IMG/VR virus record: IMGVR_UViG_3300020171_000059
Coordinates: 1-43,952 of that record
Length of the DNA: 43,952 nucleotides
Strand: one strand, 5' to 3'
Source: a virus
The position numbers and the translations under genes were made by a program. The notes under the pieces were generated by a model that was not told where the DNA came from, did no database searches, and saw only the letters and a program-made list of their open reading frames with translations. Below, one piece after another: positions 30,901 through 37,221 of this stretch (the stretch's first letter is position 1; each line of letters begins with the position of its first letter).

Positions 30901-33373
30901 GGTGGAAGGGGTTAAGAATACGATGTGGGCTGCGTTGGGCGGGATGGATCGGTTTTTGTACCGTCAGACGATGCAGTGGGGCGCGGATGAGCGGATGCGG
31001 CAGGAAGTGCTGATACCCCTGGCGCAAGCCGGGAAGACGGTGACGGAGCTGGATAAATTCCTGTTTCATAAGCGGGTGGTGGAGGATGAGCCGCGGATCG
31101 GGGACGTGGCCCAGCCGTGGGGGTTCGAGCGGCATTCCAGCCAGGCGATGCTGGATGAGATGCGGACGCGGGATCCGGAAGGATTCGCTCAACTGGAGAC
31201 GATCCAGAAGCAGATGCGGACGGTGTACCAGGAGGAAGCGCTGGATCGGTTACGGCATTATAAGATTTTTAGCGAGGAAATGATTGACGATCTGGACCGT
31301 CGGACGGCATACGCGACCTGGCAGGTGTCGCGTAAGGGCGCGCCGCCCGGGGATCCGTTGCGGGCGATGCTGGAATCGCGCTACGGTAAGGGCGTGACAA
31401 GCCATATCTATAAGCAGTACGGGACACACATGCCGGTTGCCAGTCCCTATATGGCAACAACAAGTAAAATGTTGCGCCTGATTTCGATGGCTGAACGGGA
31501 AAATATGAAGCGTACCACGATCCAGGCGTTGACGGCGCCGGATTCGCCGTTTAAGGCGGAATGGGAGCCGGCTAAGTCTGTCTATATTCCCGGCAAGGGC
31601 CGGCAAATACAGATTGTGGACACGGACCGGGTGGGGACGCTGACGATTATGCGCGAGGGGAAATTGCAGGGATGGTATGGTCCGCGGGTGCTGGTGGATG
31701 CGCTGTCGTTTGGGAGTCCGAATGAAATGAATATGCTGGTGAACGGGATGTTCGCGGTTTTGAATGTGCAGAAATCACTTTTGACTAGATGGAATCCGAC
31801 TTTTATTCCGCGGGCCTGGTGGCGGGATGTGCGTGGGTTTAATCAGAGAATGCCAGGAACGGCAGGTGATTGGCTAAATTGGATGCCTTTAACTGGCGGG
31901 GCTTATACCCGGTTCGCGCGATCGTCACTGGTAGCGGCGGCAACTCTTTATGCGGATCGTCCGAATGCACTCGCCCAGGATGCGCTTCGGCGCGGAGTGA
32001 TGATCGCAAAACGACAGGGCTATATGACGATGGGAATGCAAGGCGAGATTGTCATGCCGGACTTATCGAATCGCGGAGCAATCCGGCGCTGGGCGTCCGC
32101 CCTGGGGAATGCCGGACAAATCCTGGAGGCGACGAGTAAGATCAACGGAATGCAATACATGGATTGGAAGTTTCCGGATATGCCGGAGGCACAGAAGATG
32201 AGCGCAGTTCATTCCTGGGCCGGCTCCCCGAATTTCCTGGAGCGGATGGAGGCCGCCCGGCTAGTGGAATGGGCGCGGTTCTTTGCCGGGCCCTGGAAAG
32301 AGGGCTGGCGCTCGACGGGCTGGGCCTGGTTCGGCGGTGGTGGATGGAAAGCGCGACCGTGGGAGCAGGCGATGAACTTTTTCCGGCGTTCGATCCTGAC
32401 GGCGCTGGGCATATACATGCTCTATGGCGGCGGTCTGAAACGCGTGCTTGAGGGGCTGGGGATACGAAATCCTGGGCTGTCAACGGACGCGGAACAGCAA
32501 TATGCAGACGGGCCAAGTGATTTTGAGAAGTCGCGGAATTTCAACATTCCGCTGGGATGGTATAATCAGGCGGAACACAAGGTCTGGTATCTGACACTAC
32601 CCTTGGAGGAGAGCGAACGGAATTTTATGACGATGTTGCGGACGGGCGCCGCGGCGGCGTTTGGCGCCGGCGGACCCGGACAAACGGAACGGCTGAATGA
32701 GCTGGCGGGATATTTATCTGGGGATCTGCCAGGTATTAATCCGATTACGGCGATGATCGGGAATTGGCTGATGTTTATCGGCGGTGGGACGCCGTATGAT
32801 ACATTCCGAATGCGGAAGGCTCTGACCCCGGATCAGGAACGACTCCGGTGGACCGAGGGCCTGAAAGCGATGGCATGGTTCACGGCTAATCAGATGGGAG
32901 GCAGTATCGTAGGACAACTGCGGCCGGAGACGGCGGAAGACCTGCCGAAATCTGCGGTTGAACAGATAATTGCCAGGACGCCGGGCCTGCGTGGTTTGAT
33001 CAAAATATCCGATAATGGATTTAAGGAGCGTTTTAGAAAGTCCACGATGAGCGTCCTGGATCAACAGGCCGAAATCAGAACTGAGATCGAACGCACTGGG
33101 ATCCGGTTGCGGAGGGGCGGGAAGTTGACCGTCGAAGAAGTATCGAGGGTCCAGGATGGCTATACGATTGGCCGGCAAGCTGGAAAGCAAATCCTATCTT
33201 CGGAGCAAGAACTGAAGCGCTATTATTACACGCATTTCGATTATGCCATGAAGGAAGCACAGATCCCCTATCTATCGCCCGAGGCCCGGGTGATCATCCG
33301 GCAACCTTCCCGCGCTGCCCAGGCGGCCGTCCTGGAAGAGATGATCCGCACTAGGCCGCCAGGCCGGCAATAG
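24911..33373 (+). CDS. Giant polyvalent virion protein with DnaN-like clamp, zincin and LPD38-like regions
   Basis: 2,820 residues from ATG 24911 (overlaps upstream stop). N-terminus: PWEDF motifs and helical regions. Residues ~843-1216 form a complete beta-sliding-clamp-like domain (MTLPVLATMHVQDG..MATDLETTVR; WLVATDGRRLTRSF; DGTYPNFRQVIP; YLTPMIIQG). Around 1260-1515 is a domain opening EQDAIYLDAVNRGDTATM and ending SANSLTRDSADNVIPLS, typical of polyvalent toxin/ART modules. HEIGH at 1719-1723 with Glu1847/1851 (PSEMYAEAL) marks a zincin metallopeptidase. The C-terminal third matches LPD38 (RWNPTFIPRAWWRDVRGFNQ near 2292). Probably packaged and ejected with DNA. Linkers carry in-frame repeats. 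Confidence 0.8.
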   Translation: MSEPWEDFASGFVGLRPDKPDGVATATERPPWEDFALAGSPGSYIEDQQGRRVTPGRGTSYVAQPATGRAVFFEPEEVGAARTRESVVPGFPEEVRGQRSEVSRRPLVAPEARPIEQRPLPLGPGLRGPPAVTGVTQNVPWMAEADLGARPPPPARVPLLKARGIAGDVARTAVSAGAVLAEKGAQIVGGLEETAESITGLPQAIRNRAFTFLWQAFPDQMQEFQASRATPPTQPLAESRLQQIRGQGEQIAGGFMTAVEETHREALDEIRKQGGIPAYVAQQIGEGALSLAVDLAMLKGISGAQPGELTGTISRMREAALQNAKISTAVYASTPGTPEEKLNSAMRTAAYLGAPTAASQLTRTWMAKTAAVLALAGLNTENYVKGLQSAHQQAEASGRPEDWPKYAIATIGVQGMTDLMFGILTQGKKDINAQDWIRQVRAKSDVLADEAWVRNRQTILYRSRHGTPTEKASAFEELRKMDVGIVSPEAAPAAEARRAEGLLPVQGGLYDQASQRGMEGIVGRGAEPGRAVPEPGAGAGAVARGGVLQAPPFARAATGGRPVPAPVPGGIRGAAPGQIGRPPVAPGAMGGRGVAVGAVGPPAAGLAPIAPELMTREVSLEDRVVWLGPKQIRNAAKELMLHGLSVGEIENYLTGKIKASDLIPRSPPEAKEDWYNLLAEIEIRRDAFFKRPLKVSELEYYKTAPPPGYVREGDRYVFKPAPEVPAAAAEWPIERITARLQELGIPADAAPRTAAAVQKVLQTGDLTGGILDPRNNNARGLFVEITGVMLPKTIKGTKAAVAEWYAGKAAAVSGVPAGQAGRGAEVAGAPVPITAAQAADQKESVKRIKASTGFPKAQPLVTVMGKAIPKRMTLPVLATMHVQDGVGMATDLETTVRMKSVLKNGLYEKVGTEFVRSSIEPEEFPPAPALTGERAMIRFPDGPALLDALKKVGMAQSEDETRHVLMHTLFEVGEGGIWLVATDGRRLTRSFVQGDTGGLKVGERYIVRSGTTEMLQADKAAPAWQMNVEVEAKETGGLIRIENGNMEVTGKLMDGTYPNFRQVIPAQQDVSWTVDKEKVLAALKQLKPFLKKQKNPQIALEIVQGKLSIRNISEEKEYARTIEVPVEVGGLMKPADSMTILMPLKTEGGPAPEVKEGEKPVAAVAPHITLNPDFFADALNAVGEAQVKLGVGAGEDRYLTPMIIQGAMLPAAREEVRAAEVSPLRPAPEGQGGQPEKKRGRKAGKAMAAPEEELRVGREGITPEQDAIYLDAVNRGDTATMQRMVDEAAKKAGYNVGPIDDLYIRTKAHIPDKPSGALLDAWKLGQEVARAGERHGFETIYITGTTIDHTTLESELRDVGEENLADRLAEYYEKSDDAPGEFAAYKDGLRSADESWDIPEFRVAWRYSLPPESGASFNYRDQEIQDGVSTVALLTIKNQTGEGTADWYHAGGADASVKWKKIFIGGWYFGARGSDGEPLLSQPVVLTQDIRDIKSANSLTRDSADNVIPLSRRFDTGEALEGTSMPGKPAPKGKKAGAAMAAPEEELAIPMPGRPEEGAPAVAGPAEQVRPPPVAAGLTEIGAEYGKAAPALPPEDDPGYSVFPLELPEMVRLAKTLTGKYPVVRRRGMRGAAGLYQGGGKPGEGQQISILASLYDRVTKFEKAMKLMELSGLAREEGLALSDPGTRAGIKAEYEAWLAQKREERKDMPPVFALKTLAHEIGHAKDYEPLEDVKGRGNIFAHIGSLADYIKQSFPKKPGDDMGLLPETRRKLRNEAQREARAELGKQAEKEEVAARTKEIYAGLISDKMAEEGLATYEELMTELKPMIAWWHGAETIPEYYDSDPSEMYAEALSVWLNNPAAAQKRAPAFNAMLYAYMERKPEFKAAYEKVMDLIGRSAVYEERDRIMTMEMKQANKDVQAWLELQHTRTWRERKDLMRRQIDRQLGPIQQRVVALMSKPILKQMQAAAVDRARGELGTDAQPAAVDALAARHYAEAVEGVKNTMWAALGGMDRFLYRQTMQWGADERMRQEVLIPLAQAGKTVTELDKFLFHKRVVEDEPRIGDVAQPWGFERHSSQAMLDEMRTRDPEGFAQLETIQKQMRTVYQEEALDRLRHYKIFSEEMIDDLDRRTAYATWQVSRKGAPPGDPLRAMLESRYGKGVTSHIYKQYGTHMPVASPYMATTSKMLRLISMAERENMKRTTIQALTAPDSPFKAEWEPAKSVYIPGKGRQIQIVDTDRVGTLTIMREGKLQGWYGPRVLVDALSFGSPNEMNMLVNGMFAVLNVQKSLLTRWNPTFIPRAWWRDVRGFNQRMPGTAGDWLNWMPLTGGAYTRFARSSLVAAATLYADRPNALAQDALRRGVMIAKRQGYMTMGMQGEIVMPDLSNRGAIRRWASALGNAGQILEATSKINGMQYMDWKFPDMPEAQKMSAVHSWAGSPNFLERMEAARLVEWARFFAGPWKEGWRSTGWAWFGGGGWKARPWEQAMNFFRRSILTALGIYMLYGGGLKRVLEGLGIRNPGLSTDAEQQYADGPSDFEKSRNFNIPLGWYNQAEHKVWYLTLPLEESERNFMTMLRTGAAAAFGAGGPGQTERLNELAGYLSGDLPGINPITAMIGNWLMFIGGGTPYDTFRMRKALTPDQERLRWTEGLKAMAWFTANQMGGSIVGQLRPETAEDLPKSAVEQIIARTPGLRGLIKISDNGFKERFRKSTMSVLDQQAEIRTEIERTGIRLRRGGKLTVEEVSRVQDGYTIGRQAGKQILSSEQELKRYYYTHFDYAMKEAQIPYLSPEARVIIRQPSRAAQAAVLEEMIRTRPPGRQ
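25187..25222 (+). repeat. In-frame AGAGGTCAG repeat in polyvalent gene
   Basis: Three and a half units encoding EEVRGQRSEVS near residue 95. Confidence 0.8.
26651..26684 (+). repeat. In-frame C5...G6 palindrome in polyvalent gene
   Basis: CCCCCCGTCGCTCCAGGAGCTATGGGGGGCAGG, encoding PPVAPGAMGGRG, about 70 bases upstream of an AT-rich insert-like segment (26758-27075). Confidence 0.85.
27356..27376 (+). repeat. In-frame 8-bp-stem palindrome CCGGCCGG-GCAAG-CCGGCCGG
   Basis: Perfect hairpin encoding PAGQAGRG immediately upstream of the clamp domain; sister of the intergenic hairpins at 4721 and 13195. Confidence 0.8.
28550..28615 (+). repeat. In-frame composite repeat after the clamp domain
   Basis: GAGGTCAGAGCCGCAGAGGTCAG plus CCCCCTACGCCCGGCTCCGGAGGGCCAGGGAGG, encoding SPLRPAPEGQGGQPE; the same composite is intergenic at 12757-12838. 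Confidence 0.8.
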
Positions 33374-33499
33374 TGGCCGCAATCCATGCCGCCCAAGTGC
33401 GGTGGGGAACGGTGCCTCCCCATGATGCGGTTTTGCCCCCTAAAAATAATCTAAAATAGTCCTTGATAAAATCCAGTCTTTTGTAGGACACTCCTTTTC
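33374..33499. promoter_or_regulatory. Gap after the giant gene: hairpin and AT-rich leader
   Basis: TGGGGA-ACGGTGCC-TCCCCA (33403-33422) could be a weak terminator-like hairpin, though no clean T-tract follows. The next ~50 bases (TAAAAATAATCTAAAATAGTCCTTGATAAAATC) are AT-rich and could hold a promoter for the regulatory block; I cannot assign boxes with confidence. Confidence 0.25.
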
Positions 33500-33739
33500 A
33501 TGGACGTAATACTCCAAACATCCAACCAAGAAGAGATAATCCGCGACAAGGTGTCCAGTCTGCCGACGGCTCCCGTTGGTAAGTATTACCTGGCCCTTGT
33601 GCGCGGCCTTTTTTTCGATCCGACTGACCTGTATTGCGTTCTCCGTGCCCAGGCTGAGCGCGAATCCCGAGCACGATGGATTGGTGCTGGCTCGCTCCGG
33701 GATCTGGATCGGCTGGGCGAAATCAAGAGGGAAAAGTGA
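33500..33739 (+). CDS. Hypothetical protein
   Basis: 79 residues: ILQTSNQEEIIRDKVSSLPTAPVGKYYLALVRGLFF then a charged helical end. First gene after the giant structural gene and a probable transcription break. GACACTCC-type leader without a strong Shine-Dalgarno. GTGA overlap with the next gene. No family recognised. Confidence 0.5.
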   Translation: MDVILQTSNQEEIIRDKVSSLPTAPVGKYYLALVRGLFFDPTDLYCVLRAQAERESRARWIGAGSLRDLDRLGEIKREK

Positions 33740-33951
33740 TCCATATTTCCAGCATCATTCCCACCTTGCCGGTTTTTTCCCGGCCCACCGATCTGCCCGA
33801 TGAAATCGAGTTGCCGCTTCCCGGCCGGCCCGCCGGAGAACGGTTCACCCGGGATCAGTCCGGATGCTATCGCTCCAGCGCGGTTCCAGGCGTTGTTTTT
33901 TTCCCAGGACATATCGCCCGTCTTTTTTGGATGTATAAGCATTATGGATAG
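33736..33951 (+). CDS. Hypothetical protein
   Basis: 71 residues from GTG 33736, overlapping the upstream stop; AGAGGGAAAA lies just before. Reads IHISSIIPTLPVFSRPTDLPDEIE ... GVVFFPGHIARLFWMYKHYG. No family recognised. The alternative frame here (start 33800) is rejected in favour of this reading plus the HTH gene start at 33944, which overlaps this stop region. Confidence 0.4.
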   Translation: MIHISSIIPTLPVFSRPTDLPDEIELPLPGRPAGERFTRDQSGCYRSSAVPGVVFFPGHIARLFWMYKHYG

Positions 33952-34738
33952 CCTGATCCAACAGAATGACAAACAACTCCGCCTGCCGATGGATGGATCT
34001 GATCGGATGCCCGATGCGTTTTTTTCTGCCGAGGAATCCGGTGTCACCCCAGAGTTTACCGGGGCGCGTCTTTTTGCGAATAATCCTAATACTTACCGAG
34101 CAATCTGTGCGCTGTCTGCGGAGGGTCTGGGAGCAATCCGCATCGGTCGCATCCTCCATGTCTCGCCTAATACAGTTCTCGCCGTGCGGGAGCGTGAGCC
34201 TCAAAGTATAGATATAGAAAAAAGGAGATTAGCAAGCCTGTCCAGCGCCGGTGCCCGCATGTGCGTCGAGGGTATTATCGAAATGCTTTCCGACCCGGCC
34301 CAGGTAAAGAAGATGACGATCAAGGACAAGGGAATCGTGTTCGGAATTCTCGCGGAGAAGGCCGAGCTGCTTTCCGGATCTCCAACATCCCGGTTGCAAA
34401 CGATTGGAGCGCCGCCGGCGGTCGAGGTGGCCGAGTATCTCCACTGGCTCCGGTCCGAGTATGCCCGGCGAATGGGTTTGGGGGGAGAAAAAGAAGAGCA
34501 AAAGGATCCGGTGGGGATCCTATCAGCCCCAGCCGTGGGCCCCGGCCCGGTGCCAGGTGCAGAGGTTCCGGCGCCAGGTACAGAGCGGGGCACGGAGGAG
34601 ATCGAGGCTCCCGGGCCTATCCAGCCAGCAGGGCGTGCGCCCCACCAGCCGGGAGAAAGTCAATGTTTATCGGGTGTTTCCGAGTGCCAGGTCGGCACGT
34701 CGGATAATGCTATTATGCCGAATTTGTTAAGCCATTGA
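33944..34738 (+). CDS. Helix-turn-helix DNA-binding protein
   Basis: 264 residues from ATG 33944. Residues ~47-80 read YRAICALSAEGLGAIRIGRI then LHVSPNTVLAVREREP, a clear resolvase/Sigma-70-region-4-type HTH. A helical region follows (ARMCVEGIIEMLSDPAQVKKMTIKDKGIVFGILAEKAELL), then a Pro/Gly-rich tail. It could be a small terminase-like subunit or a transcriptional regulator; position far from the large terminase favours regulator. Not repeat-invaded. Confidence 0.6.
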   Translation: MDSLIQQNDKQLRLPMDGSDRMPDAFFSAEESGVTPEFTGARLFANNPNTYRAICALSAEGLGAIRIGRILHVSPNTVLAVREREPQSIDIEKRRLASLSSAGARMCVEGIIEMLSDPAQVKKMTIKDKGIVFGILAEKAELLSGSPTSRLQTIGAPPAVEVAEYLHWLRSEYARRMGLGGEKEEQKDPVGILSAPAVGPGPVPGAEVPAPGTERGTEEIEAPGPIQPAGRAPHQPGESQCLSGVSECQVGTSDNAIMPNLLSH

Positions 34739-34758
34739 TTGATAGGGAGTTGTGGAAA

Positions 34759-34899
34759 ATGAGGAGTAGACATAACGTTTATTATGGGTCGTATGTGAGC
34801 TGGGTATCCAGGGTACGATCGTCCTGGATCCAGACGCCGGCGTGGGTGGTCAGGTGGGCGGGGGGGGGGTTGGATTGTGCGGCGGCCCGCCTGGAATGA
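34759..34899 (+). CDS. Possible 46-residue ORF containing a G10 tract
   Basis: ATG 34759 after GGGAG; Trp/Arg-rich product (YYGSYVSWVSRVRSSWIQ). It contains an internal hairpin ATCCAGG-N10-CCTGGAT (about 34807-34830) and a G10 homopolymer at 34860-34869. No family and no coupling with neighbours; may be non-coding. Confidence 0.25.
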   Translation: MRSRHNVYYGSYVSWVSRVRSSWIQTPAWVVRWAGGGLDCAAARLE

Positions 34900-34944
34900 T
34901 AATGGATTAACACCTTACAGAATTTTATTCAAAGGAGTCAGTTT

Positions 34945-35109
34945 ATGTTCGACCTCTTCAAGTGGTGGCGGAAATATGAGGATAAGATAGAGACGAAGAA
35001 GCCCCTCTTCATGGAAAATGCGGCTTGGATAAACTCTGGCAAGTCAAAGGGGAGTCAGGAGCGGAAACGTCAAAAACGCGCGCGGATGATTACGAGGAGG
35101 TATGCCTGA
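34945..35109 (+). CDS. Small basic hypothetical protein
   Basis: 54 residues preceded by an ideal AAAGGAG. Begins FDLFKWWRKYEDKIETKK and ends KRQKRARMITRRYA. Stop overlaps the next ATG (TGATG). The leader AAAGGAGTCAGTTTATG is almost the same as that before 4940, linking the two small-gene pairs. Confidence 0.5.
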   Translation: MFDLFKWWRKYEDKIETKKPLFMENAAWINSGKSKGSQERKRQKRARMITRRYA

Positions 35110-35615
35110 TGCGAACAGCGTTATTCAACATAGCGGAAGTTGAGGTGGCGAAGAGGTTGGGATTGACCCGGGAAAACATGCGTGATTTACGGGTGGAACA
35201 CCTTTACCAGGACGAGGATTGGGCAAAGATCGGCAGGGAGATCCATTACTCGGAAGATGGGATTGAGAAGCTACGTCAGATACTCAAAAAAAACGCGCCT
35301 GATGGGGTAAAGCTGGGCGATATTGCCATTTTGAGTACAAAGGTCGCTCCCCCCTTCGCCCAAGGGGTTTCGGGGGGCAGGCCAGAGGCGCCGGATGCGC
35401 CTGGGGTCATTCTGGACGCTGTGGTGACGAAGATTTATCAAAAAAACCCGCAATTTCTTGAGGCATTGTTGGGCGGTCAACCGATAACCGTGCGCGTGAA
35501 CAACAACGCCAATTTCCTCCCAGGAATGGTGATTCAATCCCGGCAGTTGGCGATGAAAAACCCGCGGTTATTCGACTTTATCGGACGGTGCCCGCGGGTG
35601 CGGGGGAGATGGTGA
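35109..35615 (+). CDS. Putative DNA-binding protein with repeat insertion
   Basis: 168 residues from ATG 35109. N-terminal region FNIAEVEVAKRLGLTRENMRDLR resembles a small HTH (excisionase-like), followed by DWAKIGREIHYSEDGIEKLRQIL. The middle APPFAQGVSGGRPEAP is the in-frame palindrome at 35346-35383. The C-terminal half (IYQKNPQFLEALLGGQPITVRVNNNANFLPGM) looks like a second small domain common in phages. Precise role unknown. Confidence 0.5.
   Translation: MRTALFNIAEVEVAKRLGLTRENMRDLRVEHLYQDEDWAKIGREIHYSEDGIEKLRQILKKNAPDGVKLGDIAILSTKVAPPFAQGVSGGRPEAPDAPGVILDAVVTKIYQKNPQFLEALLGGQPITVRVNNNANFLPGMVIQSRQLAMKNPRLFDFIGRCPRVRGRW
35346..35383 (+). repeat. In-frame CCCCCCTTCGCCCAAGGGGTTTCGGGGGGCAGG palindrome
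   Basis: Diverged member of the C6...G6 family at the inter-domain linker of the 35109-35615 product. Confidence 0.75.
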
Positions 35616-35624
35616 AAGGAATCA

Positions 35625-35690
35625 ATGAATGAGTTGGCACTTTTCGCAGGGGGAGGAGGCGGGATCCTGGGATCATTGCTCCTTGGATGA
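35625..35690 (+). pseudogene. 21-residue N-terminal remnant of a cytosine methyltransferase
   Basis: ATG 35625 (GAAAGGAA upstream) encodes NELALFAGGGGGILGSLLLG then stop. It matches the motif-I start of the methyltransferase at 35991 (ELALFAGAGGGILGGNLLGW) but differs in sequence, so it is the 5' end of another allele. It stops exactly where the HNH gene begins (overlapping ATG), i.e. at the LG|W codons. Confidence 0.65.
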
Positions 35691-35989
35691 TGCTTGACAA
35701 GATTATAGATGAACCGTCATGCAAGCGGTATCGAAGAAAATTACGGGAAGCCGTGATTCAGCATTATGGGGGAAAATGCGCTTGTTGCGGAGAAACCCAT
35801 ATTGAATTACTTTGCATAGATCACATTACTGGCGGGGGCACACAACACAGAAAGGCGTTGGGAAGAATTACGGTTTATTCTTGGCTCAAAGCAAGTGGTT
35901 ATCCCGCCGGTTTCCGGGTGCTTTGCTGGAATTGTAATAGCAGTCTTGCGCTCTATGGATATTCACCGCTGAACACGGAGTATAAATAG
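35687..35989 (+). CDS. HNH homing-type endonuclease
   Basis: 100 residues (ATG 35687; 35690 also possible). CACCGE near residue 32, then LLCIDHITGGG..HRK and GFRVLCWNCNSS give the two zinc-binding Cys pairs and the HNH core of phage homing endonucleases. It lies between a methyltransferase N-terminal remnant and an apparently full methyltransferase start. That is the footprint of an endonuclease inserted in motif I of the methyltransferase with the displaced 5' end re-supplied downstream. It is translationally coupled to the remnant. Confidence 0.8.
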   Translation: MMLDKIIDEPSCKRYRRKLREAVIQHYGGKCACCGETHIELLCIDHITGGGTQHRKALGRITVYSWLKASGYPAGFRVLCWNCNSSLALYGYSPLNTEYK

Positions 35990-35990
35990 T

Positions 35991-36881
35991 GTGGCATTTC
36001 AACAACAAAAACTTAGAGAACTCGCACTGTTTGCCGGAGCAGGTGGAGGGATACTTGGCGGGAACTTGCTCGGATGGAAATGCGTCTGCGCTGTTGAAAT
36101 TATTGCCTATCGCCGGGAGCGACTTCTGCAACGGCAACGGGAAGGACATCTGCCGGCGTTCCCCATCTGGGATGACGTTACGACGTTCGACGGGCGGCCG
36201 TGGAATGGAATCGTTGACGTGGTATCGGGGGGATTCCCTTGTCAGGACATATCTGCCGCCGGCAAAGGCGCCGGGATCCGCGGGAGCAGAAGCGGATTGT
36301 GGGCCGAGTTTGCCCGGATCGTTGGCGAAGTTCAACCCGGATTCGTATGGGTGGAAAACTCGCCAATGCTTACTATTCGGGGGCTTGATATCGTTTGCGG
36401 GGACCTGGCCGCGCTGGGGTATGATGCAAAATGGGGAGTTGTTTCCGCTGCCGACGCCATCTGGACTCAGTCTCTTGCGTCTGGTCATTTCCCGGCACTC
36501 GACCACCTTCGGGAACGAATCTGGATTTGTGCAACGCGCACCGACGGCGAAGGCAAGTCCAAGCGGACCGGATTTTGCCAGGACCAACCGACCGGGAAGC
36601 GGCGGGGACGACTTGGCGACGGCAGTGGCGAGAGTACCGACGCCGCGTTGCGAAGACTCGCAATGCGCTGGTGGGCACAGGGGGATGGACGATACGCTGT
36701 ACGGGATGATATGCAGGCCGAAGACGGTAAGGATACCGACGGTCACGAAGTCCATGATGACGGCGCAGGACATGGAACAGGCGCGATTTGCGGGGAACGG
36801 CGGGAAGCGTCCGGAGTATGCGAAGATATGCCGGATGCCCACGCCCCGAGCCGCCGAGCATTGCCAGCACAACAGCCATGA
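35991..36881 (+). CDS. DNA (cytosine-5)-methyltransferase, N-terminal two thirds, ended by an in-frame TGA
   Basis: 296 residues from GTG 35991. It has C5-methyltransferase motifs: I (LFAGAGGGILGG), IV (GGFPCQDIS with catalytic Cys), VI (VENSPML) and VIII (RERIWI). The target-recognition and motif IX-X region should follow, but the frame meets TGA at 36879-36881 and then continues in the same frame to 37247, where AIGDGQVPAVV (motif X-like) appears. So either the gene carries one nonsense mutation, or it is a split enzyme. Most of its length overlaps another conserved-looking frame (36205-37221). It probably protects phage DNA from restriction. Confidence 0.75.
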   Translation: MAFQQQKLRELALFAGAGGGILGGNLLGWKCVCAVEIIAYRRERLLQRQREGHLPAFPIWDDVTTFDGRPWNGIVDVVSGGFPCQDISAAGKGAGIRGSRSGLWAEFARIVGEVQPGFVWVENSPMLTIRGLDIVCGDLAALGYDAKWGVVSAADAIWTQSLASGHFPALDHLRERIWICATRTDGEGKSKRTGFCQDQPTGKRRGRLGDGSGESTDAALRRLAMRWWAQGDGRYAVRDDMQAEDGKDTDGHEVHDDGAGHGTGAICGERREASGVCEDMPDAHAPSRRALPAQQP

Positions 36882-37221
36882 CAACGGGATGGCGTTGAGT
36901 GCGGCGGTGAGGATGCCGACGCTTCACGGATTCAGCAAGGATGGGAAGAGCAACGGACCGAGCGGAAACGAGCTGGGGAGAGCGGTGAATCGAATGCCGA
37001 CTTGCCGATCGCAAAAAACAACATCGGAAAATCCGGAAACATGGCAGAAAAGGAAAGATGCCGGGAAAGTATCAACTCCGCCGTTGGCAATGGTGGCTGG
37101 TGGCAGTCTGAATCCGGACTGGGTCGAGTGGCTTCACGGGTGGCCGATCGGGTGGACCGGATCAGCGCCATTGGAGACGGTCAGGTTCCAGCAGTGGTTA
37201 AACTCGCATGGGATTTATTAA
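36205..37221 (+). CDS. Overlapping-frame protein of the methyltransferase locus
   Basis: 338 residues from ATG 36205, in the frame two bases before the methyltransferase frame (equivalent to +1); the frame is open back to 35989. It has features I recognise from a phage protein family often annotated beside or as methyltransferase parts: CGPSLPGSLAKFNPDS, GWKTRQCLLFGGL, GTWPRWGMMQNGE, recurring R(M/V)PTP..., and the C-terminal GGSLNPDWVEWLHGWPIGWT. No methyltransferase catalytic motif lies in this frame. It stays open for 410 codons across a region where the other frame has a stop. Function unknown. Confidence 0.55.
   Translation: MESLTWYRGDSLVRTYLPPAKAPGSAGAEADCGPSLPGSLAKFNPDSYGWKTRQCLLFGGLISFAGTWPRWGMMQNGELFPLPTPSGLSLLRLVISRHSTTFGNESGFVQRAPTAKASPSGPDFARTNRPGSGGDDLATAVARVPTPRCEDSQCAGGHRGMDDTLYGMICRPKTVRIPTVTKSMMTAQDMEQARFAGNGGKRPEYAKICRMPTPRAAEHCQHNSHDNGMALSAAVRMPTLHGFSKDGKSNGPSGNELGRAVNRMPTCRSQKTTSENPETWQKRKDAGKVSTPPLAMVAGGSLNPDWVEWLHGWPIGWTGSAPLETVRFQQWLNSHGIY

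Noticed and set aside
35989-36204. Upstream extension of the overlapping methyltransferase frame to 35989
   Set aside because: Open, but without a recognisable motif or a good start; ATG 36205 is followed immediately by the recognisable part.
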